Source: Pantoea sp. A4
Lineage (GTDB): Bacteria; Pseudomonadota; Gammaproteobacteria; Enterobacterales; Enterobacteriaceae
Assembly (NCBI RefSeq): GCF_000295955.2
Contig: NZ_ALXE01000070.1
Location: 59,587 to 123,586 of the forward strand
Length of the DNA stretch: 64,000 bases
Reading direction: 5' to 3'
Shown here: piece after piece, positions 42,435 to 56,299 of the stretch
Numbering within the stretch: position 1 is the first letter of the stretch
How the letters are laid out: every line of letters starts with the position of its first letter
Position numbers and translations under genes: made by a program
The notes under the pieces: model-generated
Database searches by the model: none
Told to the model about the DNA's origin: nothing
The model's input: the letters and a program-made list of their open reading frames with translations, nothing else

Positions 42435-45400
42435 ATGGTTTACTCCTATACCGAGAAAAAACGTATTCGTAAGGATTTTGGTAAACGTCCACAAGTTCTG
42501 GACATACCTTATCTCCTTTCTATCCAGCTTGACTCGTTCCAGAAGTTTATCGAGCAAGATCCAGAAGGCCAGTACGGTCTGGAAGCAGCCTTCCGTTCCG
42601 TATTCCCGATCTCAAGCTACAGCGGCAGCTCAGAGCTGCAGTATGTCAGCTACCGTTTGGGTGAGCCTGTCTTTGACGTGACAGAATGTCAGATCCGTGG
42701 CGTGACCTACTCGGCACCGCTGCGCGTGAAACTGCGTCTGGTGATCTATGAGCGCGAAGCGCCAGAAGGCACCGTTAAAGACATTAAAGAACAAGAAGTC
42801 TACATGGGTGAAATTCCACTCATGACCGACAACGGTACCTTTGTAATCAATGGTACTGAGCGTGTTATCGTTTCTCAGCTGCACCGTAGTCCTGGCGTGT
42901 TCTTTGATAGCGATAAGGGTAAAACGCACTCTTCCGGTAAAGTGCTGTATAACGCACGCATCATCCCTTACCGTGGTTCATGGCTCGACTTCGAGTTCGA
43001 TCCAAAAGACAACCTGTTCGTCCGTATTGACCGTCGCCGTAAGCTGCCGGCCAGTATCATCCTGCGTGCGCTGAACTACACCACTGAACAAATCCTCGAT
43101 CTGTTCTTTGATAAAGTCGTGTATGAAATCCGCGACAACAAGCTGCAGATGGAACTGGTGCCTGAGCGCCTGCGTGGTGAAACCGCGAGCTTCGATATCG
43201 AAGCCAACGGCAACGTCTACGTTGAGAAAGGTCGTCGTATTACCGCACGCCACATTCGCCAGCTGGAAAAAGATGGAATCCAGCATATCGAAGTGCCGGT
43301 TGAATATATCGCCGGCAAAGTGGTGTCCAAAGATTACATCGATGAAAACACCGGTGAGCTGATTGTTCCTGCGAACATGGAGCTGTCACTGGATGTGCTG
43401 GCTAAACTGAGCCAGTCTGGCCACAAGCGCATCGAAACGCTGTTCACCAACGATTTGGATCACGGCCCATACATTTCAGAGACCCTGCGTGTTGACCCAA
43501 CCAACGATCGCCTGAGCGCGCTGGTTGAGATCTACCGTATGATGCGCCCTGGTGAGCCACCAACGCGTGAAGCAGCAGAAAACCTGTTCGAGAACCTGTT
43601 CTTCTCAGAAGATCGTTACGATCTCTCTGCGGTTGGTCGTATGAAGTTCAACCGTTCACTGCTGCGTGATGAAATCGAAGGTTCAGGTATCCTGAGCAAA
43701 GATGACATCATCCAGGTGATGAAGAAACTGATCGGCATTCGTAACGGTATTGGCGAAGTCGATGATATCGACCACCTCGGCAACCGTCGTATCCGTTCAG
43801 TCGGTGAGATGGCTGAGAACCAGTTCCGTGTTGGCCTGGTACGTGTTGAGCGTGCAGTTAAAGAGCGTCTGTCTCTGGGCGACCTCGATACGCTGATGCC
43901 ACAGGACATGATCAACGCTAAGCCAATTTCGGCGGCGGTGAAAGAGTTCTTCGGTTCTAGCCAGCTGTCACAGTTTATGGACCAGAACAACCCGTTGTCT
44001 GAGATCACGCACAAGCGTCGTATCTCTGCTCTGGGCCCAGGCGGTCTGACCCGTGAACGCGCAGGCTTCGAAGTGCGAGACGTACACCCAACCCACTACG
44101 GTCGTGTATGTCCAATCGAAACGCCTGAAGGTCCGAACATCGGTCTGATCAACTCCCTTTCTGTTTACGCGCAGACTAACGAATACGGCTTCCTCGAGAC
44201 TCCGTATCGTCGCGTTGTTGACGGCAAAGTGGGTGACGAAATTCATTACCTCTCTGCAATTGAAGAGGGTAACTACGTTATCGCTCAGGCGAACACCAAC
44301 CTTGCTGAAGATGGTAGCTTTGTTGACGATCTCGTCACCTGCCGTAGCAAAGGTGAGTCAAGCCTGTTCAGCCGCGACCAGGTTGACTACATGGACGTTT
44401 CGACCCAACAGGTCGTTTCTGTCGGTGCGTCCCTGATCCCGTTCCTGGAACACGATGATGCTAACCGCGCCTTGATGGGTGCGAACATGCAACGTCAGGC
44501 AGTACCAACTCTGCGCGCTGATAAGCCGCTGGTAGGTACTGGTATGGAACGTGCAGTAGCGGTTGACTCCGGTGTTACTGCTGTAGCGAAACGTGGCGGT
44601 ACCGTTCAGTACGTTGATGCTTCTCGTATCGTTATCAAAGTTAACGAAGATGAGATGTATCCGGGCGAAGCGGGTATCGACATCTATAACCTGACCAAAT
44701 ACACCCGTTCTAACCAGAACACCTGTATCAACCAGATGCCTTGCGTATCTCTGGGTGAGCCAGTTGAACGTGGTGATGTGCTGGCTGATGGCCCGTCTAC
44801 CGACCTCGGTGAACTGGCGTTGGGTCAGAACATGCGCGTGGCATTCATGCCATGGAACGGTTACAACTTCGAAGACTCCATCCTCGTATCCGAGCGTGTA
44901 GTTCAGGAAGATCGTTTCACCACTATCCACATCCAGGAACTGGCATGTGTGTCTCGTGACACCAAGCTGGGGCCAGAAGAGATCACTGCAGATATCCCGA
45001 ACGTAGGTGAAGCTGCACTCTCCAAACTGGATGAATCCGGTATCGTGTATATCGGTGCGGAAGTGACCGGTGGCGACATTCTGGTTGGTAAGGTAACACC
45101 AAAAGGTGAAACCCAACTGACGCCAGAAGAGAAGCTGCTGCGTGCGATCTTCGGTGAGAAAGCGTCTGACGTTAAAGACTCTTCTCTGCGCGTTCCAAAT
45201 GGTGTTTCCGGTACGGTTATCGACGTACAGGTCTTCACCCGTGATGGCGTAGAAAAAGACAAGCGCGCGCTGGAAATCGAAGAGATGCAGCTGAAGCAGG
45301 CTAAGAAAGACCTGTCTGAAGAACTGCAGATCCTCGAAGCGGGCCTGTTCAGCCGTATTAAGTCAGCACTGATCTCTGGTGGCGTAGAAGCGGACAAGCT

Positions 45401-46463
45401 GGATAAGCTGCCACGCGAGCGCTGGCTGGAGCTGGGTCTGACCGACGAAGAGAAGCAAAACCAGTTGGAGCAGCTGGCCGAGCAGTACGACGAACTGAAG
45501 CACGAGTTTGAGAAAAAACTCGACGCTAAGCGTCGTAAGATCACCCAAGGCGACGACCTGGCACCTGGCGTGCTGAAGATCGTTAAAGTGTATCTGGCCG
45601 TTAAACGTCAGATCCAGCCTGGTGACAAGATGGCAGGTCGTCACGGTAACAAAGGTGTTATCTCTAAGATCAACCCGATCGAAGATATGCCTTACGATGA
45701 GAACGGTACGCCGGTCGACATCGTACTGAACCCGCTGGGCGTACCGTCACGTATGAACATCGGTCAGATTCTGGAAACCCACCTGGGGATGGCAGCTAAA
45801 GGCATCGGCGAGAAGATCAATGCGATGCTGAAGAAGCAGGAAGAAGTTGCCAAACTGCGTGAGTTCATCCAGCGTGCTTACGATCTGGGCACTGATGTGC
45901 GTCAGAAAGTGGATCTGAACACCTTCACTGACGATGAAGTTCTGCGTCTGGCTGAGAACCTGAAAAAAGGTATGCCAATCGCAACGCCAGTGTTTGATGG
46001 TGCGAAAGAGAGCGAGATCAAAGAGCTGCTGCAGCTCGGCGGCTTGCCTTCTTCTGGTCAGATCACTCTGTTCGACGGCCGTACCGGTGAGCAGTTCGAG
46101 CGTCAGGTAACCGTAGGTTACATGTACATGCTGAAACTGAACCACCTGGTTGACGACAAGATGCACGCACGTTCTACCGGCTCTTACAGCCTCGTTACTC
46201 AGCAGCCGCTGGGTGGTAAGGCGCAGTTCGGTGGTCAGCGCTTCGGTGAGATGGAAGTGTGGGCACTGGAAGCATACGGTGCTGCGTATACCCTGCAGGA
46301 AATGCTGACTGTTAAGTCTGATGACGTGAATGGCCGTACGAAGATGTATAAAAACATCGTCGATGGCAACCATCAGATGGAACCAGGCATGCCGGAATCC
46401 TTCAACGTACTGTTGAAAGAGATTCGCTCGCTGGGTATCAACATCGAGCTGGAAGACGAGTAA
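42435..46463 (+). CDS. rpoB: RNA polymerase beta subunit
   Basis: 1342 residues, the same length as E. coli. The rifampicin-pocket region SSQLSQFMDQNNPLSEITHK, then RRISALGPGGL, is wild type at the common resistance positions. The catalytic-core segment KMAGRHGNKGVIS and the C-terminal GEMEVWALEAYGAAYTLQEM are present. GAGGAACCCT precedes the ATG at 42435. Confidence 0.99.
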   Translation: MVYSYTEKKRIRKDFGKRPQVLDIPYLLSIQLDSFQKFIEQDPEGQYGLEAAFRSVFPISSYSGSSELQYVSYRLGEPVFDVTECQIRGVTYSAPLRVKLRLVIYEREAPEGTVKDIKEQEVYMGEIPLMTDNGTFVINGTERVIVSQLHRSPGVFFDSDKGKTHSSGKVLYNARIIPYRGSWLDFEFDPKDNLFVRIDRRRKLPASIILRALNYTTEQILDLFFDKVVYEIRDNKLQMELVPERLRGETASFDIEANGNVYVEKGRRITARHIRQLEKDGIQHIEVPVEYIAGKVVSKDYIDENTGELIVPANMELSLDVLAKLSQSGHKRIETLFTNDLDHGPYISETLRVDPTNDRLSALVEIYRMMRPGEPPTREAAENLFENLFFSEDRYDLSAVGRMKFNRSLLRDEIEGSGILSKDDIIQVMKKLIGIRNGIGEVDDIDHLGNRRIRSVGEMAENQFRVGLVRVERAVKERLSLGDLDTLMPQDMINAKPISAAVKEFFGSSQLSQFMDQNNPLSEITHKRRISALGPGGLTRERAGFEVRDVHPTHYGRVCPIETPEGPNIGLINSLSVYAQTNEYGFLETPYRRVVDGKVGDEIHYLSAIEEGNYVIAQANTNLAEDGSFVDDLVTCRSKGESSLFSRDQVDYMDVSTQQVVSVGASLIPFLEHDDANRALMGANMQRQAVPTLRADKPLVGTGMERAVAVDSGVTAVAKRGGTVQYVDASRIVIKVNEDEMYPGEAGIDIYNLTKYTRSNQNTCINQMPCVSLGEPVERGDVLADGPSTDLGELALGQNMRVAFMPWNGYNFEDSILVSERVVQEDRFTTIHIQELACVSRDTKLGPEEITADIPNVGEAALSKLDESGIVYIGAEVTGGDILVGKVTPKGETQLTPEEKLLRAIFGEKASDVKDSSLRVPNGVSGTVIDVQVFTRDGVEKDKRALEIEEMQLKQAKKDLSEELQILEAGLFSRIKSALISGGVEADKLDKLPRERWLELGLTDEEKQNQLEQLAEQYDELKHEFEKKLDAKRRKITQGDDLAPGVLKIVKVYLAVKRQIQPGDKMAGRHGNKGVISKINPIEDMPYDENGTPVDIVLNPLGVPSRMNIGQILETHLGMAAKGIGEKINAMLKKQEEVAKLREFIQRAYDLGTDVRQKVDLNTFTDDEVLRLAENLKKGMPIATPVFDGAKESEIKELLQLGGLPSSGQITLFDGRTGEQFERQVTVGYMYMLKLNHLVDDKMHARSTGSYSLVTQQPLGGKAQFGGQRFGEMEVWALEAYGAAYTLQEMLTVKSDDVNGRTKMYKNIVDGNHQMEPGMPESFNVLLKEIRSLGINIELEDE

Positions 46464-46541
46464 GTACTCGCAAGTACTGGTTACGGGACGCGCACTTAAG
46501 GTGTGCGTCCCTGAGAGTTCCACTCCGACGGGAGCTAATCC

Positions 46542-50762
<4,221 letters not shown>

Positions 50763-50779
50763 TCGTCAGCCGTACTAAT

Positions 50780-50808
50780 AAAAAACCCTGCCTCGGCAGG
50801 GTTTTTTT
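50780..50808 (+). terminator. Terminator after rpoC
   Basis: An A run, AACCCTGCC, TC, GGCAGGGTT and seven T form a canonical hairpin that can work in both directions, here ending rpoBC and possibly the opposing DUF1127 gene. Confidence 0.93.
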
Positions 50809-50819
50809 ATGGCTGCGAT

Positions 50820-51008
50820 TCAGCGCCAGCGTTCAACATCACTGCGTGACATACCAATATCTTTCAGCTGCTGATCGTTGAGCTGTGACAAAATAGCGGC
50901 AGTTTCTCGGCGAGCACGCCATTGCGTAAATGCCGTTAGCAGCGCGCGAATCACTGTTAGTAACGTAACCGAAGATGGCTTACCAGAGCGGTTTTGATCA
51001 AATTCCAT
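50820..51008 (-). CDS. DUF1127 small protein (YjiS-like)
   Basis: A 62-residue protein. The C-terminal DUF1127 core is clear: WRARRETAAILSQLNDQQL then KDIGMSRSDVERW. Such small basic proteins are widespread in proteobacteria and linked to RNA binding or phosphate and stress responses in some species; the role here is not known. It is divergent from a MocR-type gene, which is also the arrangement of yjiS and yjiR in E. coli. E. coli does not have it after rpoC. Confidence 0.8.
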   Translation of the reverse strand: MEFDQNRSGKPSSVTLLTVIRALLTAFTQWRARRETAAILSQLNDQQLKDIGMSRSDVERWR

Positions 51009-51089
51009 GGCGATAACCTCAATGTTTTACCCGGACTCCAGTGTGCGTCTGTGACGGAAAAGGATACAGATACAAAAATCAGCTTTTAC

Positions 51090-51152
51090 AACCAGTACAG
51101 AGCGGTGATAAAACAGTCTGAATGGTGATTTTTGTTGCCATCTGTACTGGTT
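51090..51152. promoter_or_regulatory. 12-bp inverted repeat between DUF1127 and MocR genes
   Basis: AACCAGTACAGA (51090-51101) and TCTGTACTGGTT (51141-51152) are exact inverse complements, 39 bp apart. This lies 33 bp before the MocR-type start and 82 bp before DUF1127. Widely spaced paired sites are common for MocR regulators, so it is a good candidate operator for autoregulation and control of the divergent gene. Confidence 0.6.
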
Positions 51153-51184
51153 GAACCCAGGAGTACGGCTTACGAGGGCATGCA

Positions 51185-52609
51185 ATGACACGTTATCAAC
51201 ATCTGGCTGCGCTGCTGGCGCAACGTATAGAGCAGGGGCTTTATCGGAGCGGCGAGCGTTTGCCTTCTATTCGCAGCCTGAGCGAGGAGCACGGCGTCAG
51301 CATCAGCACAGTCCAGCAGGCCTATTACCTGTTAGAAGAGAAACAGCTCATCCACTCACAACCGCGCTCGGGTTATTTTGTTGCCAGCCGCAAAGCCGTG
51401 CCCCCGGTTCCTGCGCTTTCAAAACCGGTACAGCGCCCCGTCGAAATTTCACAATGGGATGAAGTGCTGGATTTACTCAGCGGGCGGATGGAAACCGACA
51501 TGCTGCTATTAGGAAATGGTTCGCCAGACCTGACCCAGCCAACACTAAAACCACTCTGGAAGATCCTGAGCCGACAGGCGCAGAAGCAGGATCCACGCAT
51601 ACTGGCTTATGACAGCATTGTCGGGTGCCTGCCGTTGCGGGAGCAGGTGGCGCGTATTGCCATTGATAGCGGCTGCCAGCTGGGACCGGATGATATTGTG
51701 ATTACCAACGGTTGCCACGAGGCAATCTCAGTGGCTATCCGCGCGGTGTGCGAACCAGGCGATATCATTGCCGTTGAGTCACCGTCATTTCACGGCATTA
51801 TGCAGGCGCTGCGTGGTTTCGGTATCCGCGCCATCGAAATCCCCACCGATGCAGTGACGGGCATGAGTATCGAAGCACTGGAGCTGGCCTTTGATCAGTG
51901 GGCAATAAAGGCTGTGATTGTGGTACCCAACTGCAACAACCCCATGGGCTTTATCATGCCGGAAGCACGCAAACGGGCGCTGCTGGCGCTGGTGCAGCGC
52001 TTTGATGCGGCGATTATTGAAGATGACGTCTATGCCGAACTCGCGTGGGAATATCCGCGCCCCGTGAGTATTAAATCACTGGATGTCGATGGCCGGGTAT
52101 TGCTGTGCAGTTCGGTATCGAAAACCCTGGCCCCCGGCTTACGCGTGGGTTGGGTCGCACCGGGTCGCTATCGCGATCGGGTCATTCACATGAAATACAT
52201 CGTGACCGGATCGACCGTGACGCAAACACAATATGCCGTGGCCGAATTTATCCGTCAGGGCTATTACCAGCCCCACCTCCGTCGGATGCGGCAAATTTAT
52301 CAGCGTAACTATGAAACCTTCAGCTGCTGGGTGCGGCACTATTTTCCCTGTGGTATCTGCGTATCGCGTCCGCAGGGCGGATTTTTAATGTGGATTGAGT
52401 TGCCAGAGGCATTTGATGCGGTATTACTCAACCGTGAGCTGCGAGCTTCTGGGATACAAGTGGTGGTGGGTTCTCTGTTTTCTGCTTCAGGAAAATACCG
52501 CAACTGCCTGCGGCTTAACTTCACATTCCCTCTCGATGCGCGAACTGAGCAGGCTGTTGCTTTGGTGGGGGCTGCTGTGGAGCGAGCAATCGCCTCCTGT
52601 GCTGCATAG
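51185..52609 (+). CDS. MocR/GntR-type PLP-dependent transcriptional regulator (YjiR-like)
   Basis: A 474-residue fusion of an N-terminal GntR winged helix (residues ~1-70; YRSGERLPSIRSLSEEHGVS) and a type I aminotransferase-like domain (~95-470). The PLP lysine is in SSVSKTLAPGLRVGW, and NCNNPMGF and DDVYAEL are cofactor-site strands. The target pathway cannot be read from the protein. Pairing with the divergent DUF1127 gene recalls yjiR-yjiS. It occupies the place where thiFSGH would be expected. Confidence 0.85.
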   Translation: MTRYQHLAALLAQRIEQGLYRSGERLPSIRSLSEEHGVSISTVQQAYYLLEEKQLIHSQPRSGYFVASRKAVPPVPALSKPVQRPVEISQWDEVLDLLSGRMETDMLLLGNGSPDLTQPTLKPLWKILSRQAQKQDPRILAYDSIVGCLPLREQVARIAIDSGCQLGPDDIVITNGCHEAISVAIRAVCEPGDIIAVESPSFHGIMQALRGFGIRAIEIPTDAVTGMSIEALELAFDQWAIKAVIVVPNCNNPMGFIMPEARKRALLALVQRFDAAIIEDDVYAELAWEYPRPVSIKSLDVDGRVLLCSSVSKTLAPGLRVGWVAPGRYRDRVIHMKYIVTGSTVTQTQYAVAEFIRQGYYQPHLRRMRQIYQRNYETFSCWVRHYFPCGICVSRPQGGFLMWIELPEAFDAVLLNRELRASGIQVVVGSLFSASGKYRNCLRLNFTFPLDARTEQAVALVGAAVERAIASCAA

Positions 52610-52770
52610 CGAGAAAGGCAGGGCCGAAAAGGAGAAGCTATCAGCCCTGGTCAGACGCGGAGTTGCCTGACGCCAGCAACATTAAGTTGATCACCGACTA
52701 TGCACTAGCTGTTGATTTACGAGGTGCGTAGTGGTTTCCAGTTAACTTGTGCGCCAGTGCAACAATTACA

Positions 52771-53421
52771 TCACCCCTGTGCGACAGGTTCCTGATTCTC
52801 TGGTTCAGCCAGGGCCAGCAGGGTGGCCGTAGCGGCACGCCAGTCTTCCGCCTGTGTAATCGCACTCACTACCGCAATGCTTCCTACGCCTGTGGCCAGC
52901 ACTTCTGGCGCACGTGCGATCGAAATACCGCCGATGGCAACGGTCGGAATATGTTGCAGCCGTGACAGGTGGCGCTTAAGTTCTACCAGGCCTTGCGGTT
53001 CCGATGGCATATCTTTGGTCTGGGTCGGGAAGATATGGCCCAGTGCAATGTAGGATGGCTGGATCGCTAGCGCGCGGTCCAGCTCGGCATCGTCATGGGT
53101 CGAAATCCCTAAACGCAGCCCCGCAGCGCGGATTGCATCCAGGTCAGCCACGTCGAGATCTTCCTGCCCCAGATGGACACCATAAGCCTGGTGGCGCACC
53201 GCGAGCTGCCAGTAGTCATTGATAAACAGCCGTGCCTGATACTGTTTGCCCAACGCGATGGCTTCCCGGATCGCCGGTTCGACATCTTCATCCTGACGAT
53301 CTTTCACGCGTAGCTGGATCGTGCGCACGCCAGCTTCTAGCAGGCGGGCGATCCACTCAACGCTGTCCACAACCGGATACAGTCCCAGGACTGGTGCGGT
53401 GGAGGGAAAAGGGGCACTCAT
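52771..53421 (-). CDS. thiE: Thiamine-phosphate synthase
   Basis: Joins HMP-pyrophosphate and thiazole phosphate to thiamine phosphate. The 216-residue TIM barrel shows LYPVVDSVEWIARLLEAG, IQLRVKD, LFINDYW, GVHLGQEDL, GHIFPTQTKDMPS and VAIGGI, all typical. It starts two bases after thiC. In E. coli thiF, thiS, thiG and thiH follow; here the operon ends and the next gene is a convergent MocR-type regulator. Confidence 0.95.
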   Translation of the reverse strand: MSAPFPSTAPVLGLYPVVDSVEWIARLLEAGVRTIQLRVKDRQDEDVEPAIREAIALGKQYQARLFINDYWQLAVRHQAYGVHLGQEDLDVADLDAIRAAGLRLGISTHDDAELDRALAIQPSYIALGHIFPTQTKDMPSEPQGLVELKRHLSRLQHIPTVAIGGISIARAPEVLATGVGSIAVVSAITQAEDWRAATATLLALAEPENQEPVAQG

Positions 53422-53423
53422 AC

Positions 53424-55346
53424 TTATTCCTCGTTTAGGGCATCGGCTGGGTGATACAGCTCGCTGCCACGACTGCGAAACGCATCGGACATCCTTGCCA
53501 TGCCAATTTCGATAGGTTTTGCCGCAGCTTCCTGCTGCGCTGCATATTCACGGACTTCCTGCGTAATCTTCATTGAGCAGAATTTGGGTCCACACATAGA
53601 GCAGAAATGTGCCACTTTGCCAGATTCTTGCGGCAGTGTTTCGTCATGATAGGCGCGGGCAGTGTGCGGGTCGAGTGCCAGATTAAACTGATCTTCCCAA
53701 CGGAATTCAAAGCGTGCTTTGGACATCGCGTTATCACGAATTTGCGCGCCCGGATGGCCTTTCGCCAAATCGGCGGCGTGGGCGGCAATTTTATAGGTGA
53801 TCAGCCCTTGCTTCACATCCTCTTTATTCGGTAAACCGAGATGCTCTTTAGGTGTGACGTAACACAGCATGGCACAACCAAACCAGCCGATCATGGCGGC
53901 ACCAATTCCTGAGGTGAAGTGATCGTAGCCAGGGGCAATGTCAGTGGTTAACGGGCCAAGGGTATAGAATGGCGCCTCATGACAGTGCTCAAGTTGTTCC
54001 GTCATATTGCGGCGGATCATCTGCATCGGTACATGTCCCGGCCCCTCGATCATCACCTGAACATCATACTCCCAGGCAATTTTCGTCAGCTCTCCGAGCG
54101 TATGCAGCTCGGCAAACTGTGCTTCATCGTTAGCATCCTGAATGGAGCCTGGACGCAGCCCATCACCCAGTGATAACGAGACATCATAAGCCGCGCAGAT
54201 TTCACAAATTTCGCGGAAATGCTGATAGAGGAAACTCTCTTTATGATGCGAAAGGCACCACTTCGCCATAATTGAGCCGCCACGAGAAACAATACCAGTC
54301 AGACGTTTGGCGGTCATTGGCACATAGCGCAGCAGAACTCCTGCATGAATAGTAAAGTAATCGACGCCCTGTTCCGCCTGTTCCAGCAGAGTATCGCGGA
54401 ACACTTCCCAGTTGAGATCTTCCGCTACGCCGTTGACCTTTTCCAGGGCCTGATAAATCGGCACTGTACCAATGGGGACGGGGCTGTTACGCAAGATCCA
54501 CTCACGGGTTTCATGGATGTAGCGCCCGGTTGAAAGGTCCATCACGGTATCCGCGCCCCAACGGGTTGACCACACCAGCTTTTCTACCTCTTCTTCAATC
54601 GAAGACGTGACGGCAGAGTTTCCGATGTTAGCGTTGACCTTAACCAGGAAGTTGCGACCAATAATCATGGGCTCAGATTCGGGATGGTTAATGTTGGCGG
54701 GGATAATGGCACGTCCGGCGGCGACTTCCTCACGCACGAACTCAGCGGTGATATTCTCGGGGAGATGCGCACCGAAGCTGTGACCTGGATGTTGTTGTAG
54801 CAACACTTCACCACGAATTCGTTCGCGGCCCATATTTTCACGCAGCGCAATATATTCCATTTCCGGCGTGACGATGCCGAGGCGAGCGTAATGAAGCTGT
54901 GTCACGCAACGTCCTGCTTTTGCCCGGCGAGGCTGGGGCAGATGCTCAAAACGCAAATGGTCTAATCCATCATCGGCTAAACGTTGTTGCGTGTAGACCG
55001 AGCTGATCTGCTCCAGGGTTTCACTGTCATCACGCTGTGCTATCCAGCGTGCGCGTAGCTTATGCAGCCCGCGATGGACATCAATCTGCGCATCAGGATC
55101 GCCATAAGGCCCAGCGGTGTCATACACCGGCACTGCCTCGTTATCTTCGAACTGAGGCTCACTTTTACTGCCGCCGACCAGTGTCGGGCTGAGCTGAATC
55201 TCACGCATAGGCACGCGAATATCAGGCTGGCTGCCAGTGATCCAGATGCGTTTAGAGCTGGGGAATGCCGATCCGCCTTTGAGTGAGTCGATAAATTCTT
55301 GCGCCTGGGCGCGTTGTTCACGGCGGTTTGTTTTCGATACAGACAT
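53424..55346 (-). CDS. thiC: Phosphomethylpyrimidine synthase ThiC
   Basis: Radical SAM enzyme that rearranges aminoimidazole ribotide to hydroxymethylpyrimidine phosphate. 640 residues; the 4Fe-4S ligands CSMCGPKFC are near residue 578. The core (for example GAHLPENITAEFV, TRWGADTVMDLSTG) is nearly identical to E. coli. ATG 55346 (MSVSKTNRREQRAQ) has GGAAA 8-9 bases upstream; ATG 55358 adds four residues. Controlled by the TPP riboswitch upstream. Confidence 0.95.
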   Translation of the reverse strand: MSVSKTNRREQRAQAQEFIDSLKGGSAFPSSKRIWITGSQPDIRVPMREIQLSPTLVGGSKSEPQFEDNEAVPVYDTAGPYGDPDAQIDVHRGLHKLRARWIAQRDDSETLEQISSVYTQQRLADDGLDHLRFEHLPQPRRAKAGRCVTQLHYARLGIVTPEMEYIALRENMGRERIRGEVLLQQHPGHSFGAHLPENITAEFVREEVAAGRAIIPANINHPESEPMIIGRNFLVKVNANIGNSAVTSSIEEEVEKLVWSTRWGADTVMDLSTGRYIHETREWILRNSPVPIGTVPIYQALEKVNGVAEDLNWEVFRDTLLEQAEQGVDYFTIHAGVLLRYVPMTAKRLTGIVSRGGSIMAKWCLSHHKESFLYQHFREICEICAAYDVSLSLGDGLRPGSIQDANDEAQFAELHTLGELTKIAWEYDVQVMIEGPGHVPMQMIRRNMTEQLEHCHEAPFYTLGPLTTDIAPGYDHFTSGIGAAMIGWFGCAMLCYVTPKEHLGLPNKEDVKQGLITYKIAAHAADLAKGHPGAQIRDNAMSKARFEFRWEDQFNLALDPHTARAYHDETLPQESGKVAHFCSMCGPKFCSMKITQEVREYAAQQEAAAKPIEIGMARMSDAFRSRGSELYHPADALNEE

Positions 55347-55444
55347 AGCAATTTCCATCTAAAAGGGAAGTTTGCTTGTCCGGAGTCCGGAAGGAGTAAT
55401 AGCAACAGCAGGCGATAAAATGCCGCTGCACTGATGAATTTTAC

Positions 55445-55530
55445 TCTTGTTCCCTTCGCAGGTATTAGCCTGATCAGGTTCCGCGGATCCCGAATTAACG
55501 GTCTCAGCCCCGGGGGGCACTCCGACAAGA
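55445..55530 (-). promoter_or_regulatory. TPP riboswitch (THI element) of thiC
   Basis: On the minus strand the conserved THI-box pieces appear in order: P1 strand TCTTGT, GGAGTGCC, GGGGCTGAGA, GGATCC..GAACCTGATC and AATACCTGCGAAGGGAACAAGA, with P1 closing at 55445-55450 and 55525-55530. It binds thiamine pyrophosphate and lowers thiCE expression when thiamine is sufficient. The thiC start lies about 100 bases downstream. Confidence 0.95.
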
Positions 55531-55587
55531 TAAAACGCTCAGGCCTTAGCGCTGAACGACTTCGCGTTGATACTGCAAAGCCCCTTC

Positions 55588-55616
55588 AGCATAAAAGGCC
55601 TTTTTAATAATAACAA
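55588..55616 (-). promoter_or_regulatory. thiC promoter
   Basis: Minus-strand TTGTTA (55611-55616), 17 bp, TATGCT (55588-55593) lies between rsd and the riboswitch and would start the thiCE transcript about 50 bases before the aptamer. Confidence 0.6.
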
Positions 55617-55637
55617 GCATTTTACATTTGCTGTTTT

Positions 55638-56144
55638 TTAAGCTGGGCGTGCCATATCGTTTGCATTGGCAACCGGGGCACTTGCCAGCTGATTATCCCA
55701 GGCCAGCTGCACGAGCTTATCTTCCAGCGTAAAGCGGGCTTCCAGTACTTCTCCCACTTCTGAAAGTGCCTGCTGAAAAGTCATGCAGTTATCATCAGTA
55801 ATCGACTGCTGCAGATGACCGTCATACAGCTGCATCAAATGTTCGGTGTTGCGTTCCAACTGAGGATAAATTTGCGCAGCAGCAATCAATGGGCTGTCGC
55901 CTTGCATCTCACTGATGATGCGCTCATAAACACTGAAGTGGCCCGCGGAGAGGTAGTCCACCAGTCCGTGACAGAAGCTATCCAGCGCTTGTTCATCCAG
56001 CGCTGTTAAAGACTCTTTATTGGGTTTAATTCCGACAAGATGATAGTACGACACCAGTAACTGGCGGCGGGCTTCCAGCCACGCATCGACCAGTTCGTTG
56101 CTGCCACCTACGCGATCGGTCAGATCATTTAACTGGTTAAGCAT
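55638..56144 (-). CDS. rsd: Regulator of sigma D (anti-sigma 70)
   Basis: Binds free sigma-70 in stationary phase, favouring sigma-S use. The 168-residue protein matches Rsd (LVSYYHLVGIKPNKESL, SAGHFSVYERI, EARFTLEDKLVQLA). The ATG at 56144 (MLNQLNDLTDRV) corresponds to the E. coli start; the frame opens 11 codons earlier. It precedes thiC on the same strand and diverges from nudC. Confidence 0.93.
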   Translation of the reverse strand: MLNQLNDLTDRVGGSNELVDAWLEARRQLLVSYYHLVGIKPNKESLTALDEQALDSFCHGLVDYLSAGHFSVYERIISEMQGDSPLIAAAQIYPQLERNTEHLMQLYDGHLQQSITDDNCMTFQQALSEVGEVLEARFTLEDKLVQLAWDNQLASAPVANANDMARPA

Positions 56145-56299
56145 CAGAGGCTCCGGATTGTTTACTTTCCCGATCATTGCAGAGTGCTGGCGCCGCGCTA
56201 TCTGCTTGCCTGCAACCCAAAATAATTAGGGTATAGTGATTTACACACTAACATCAGGACTTCAGCGTCAACATACGACGCATAAGGATGACGATTTAT

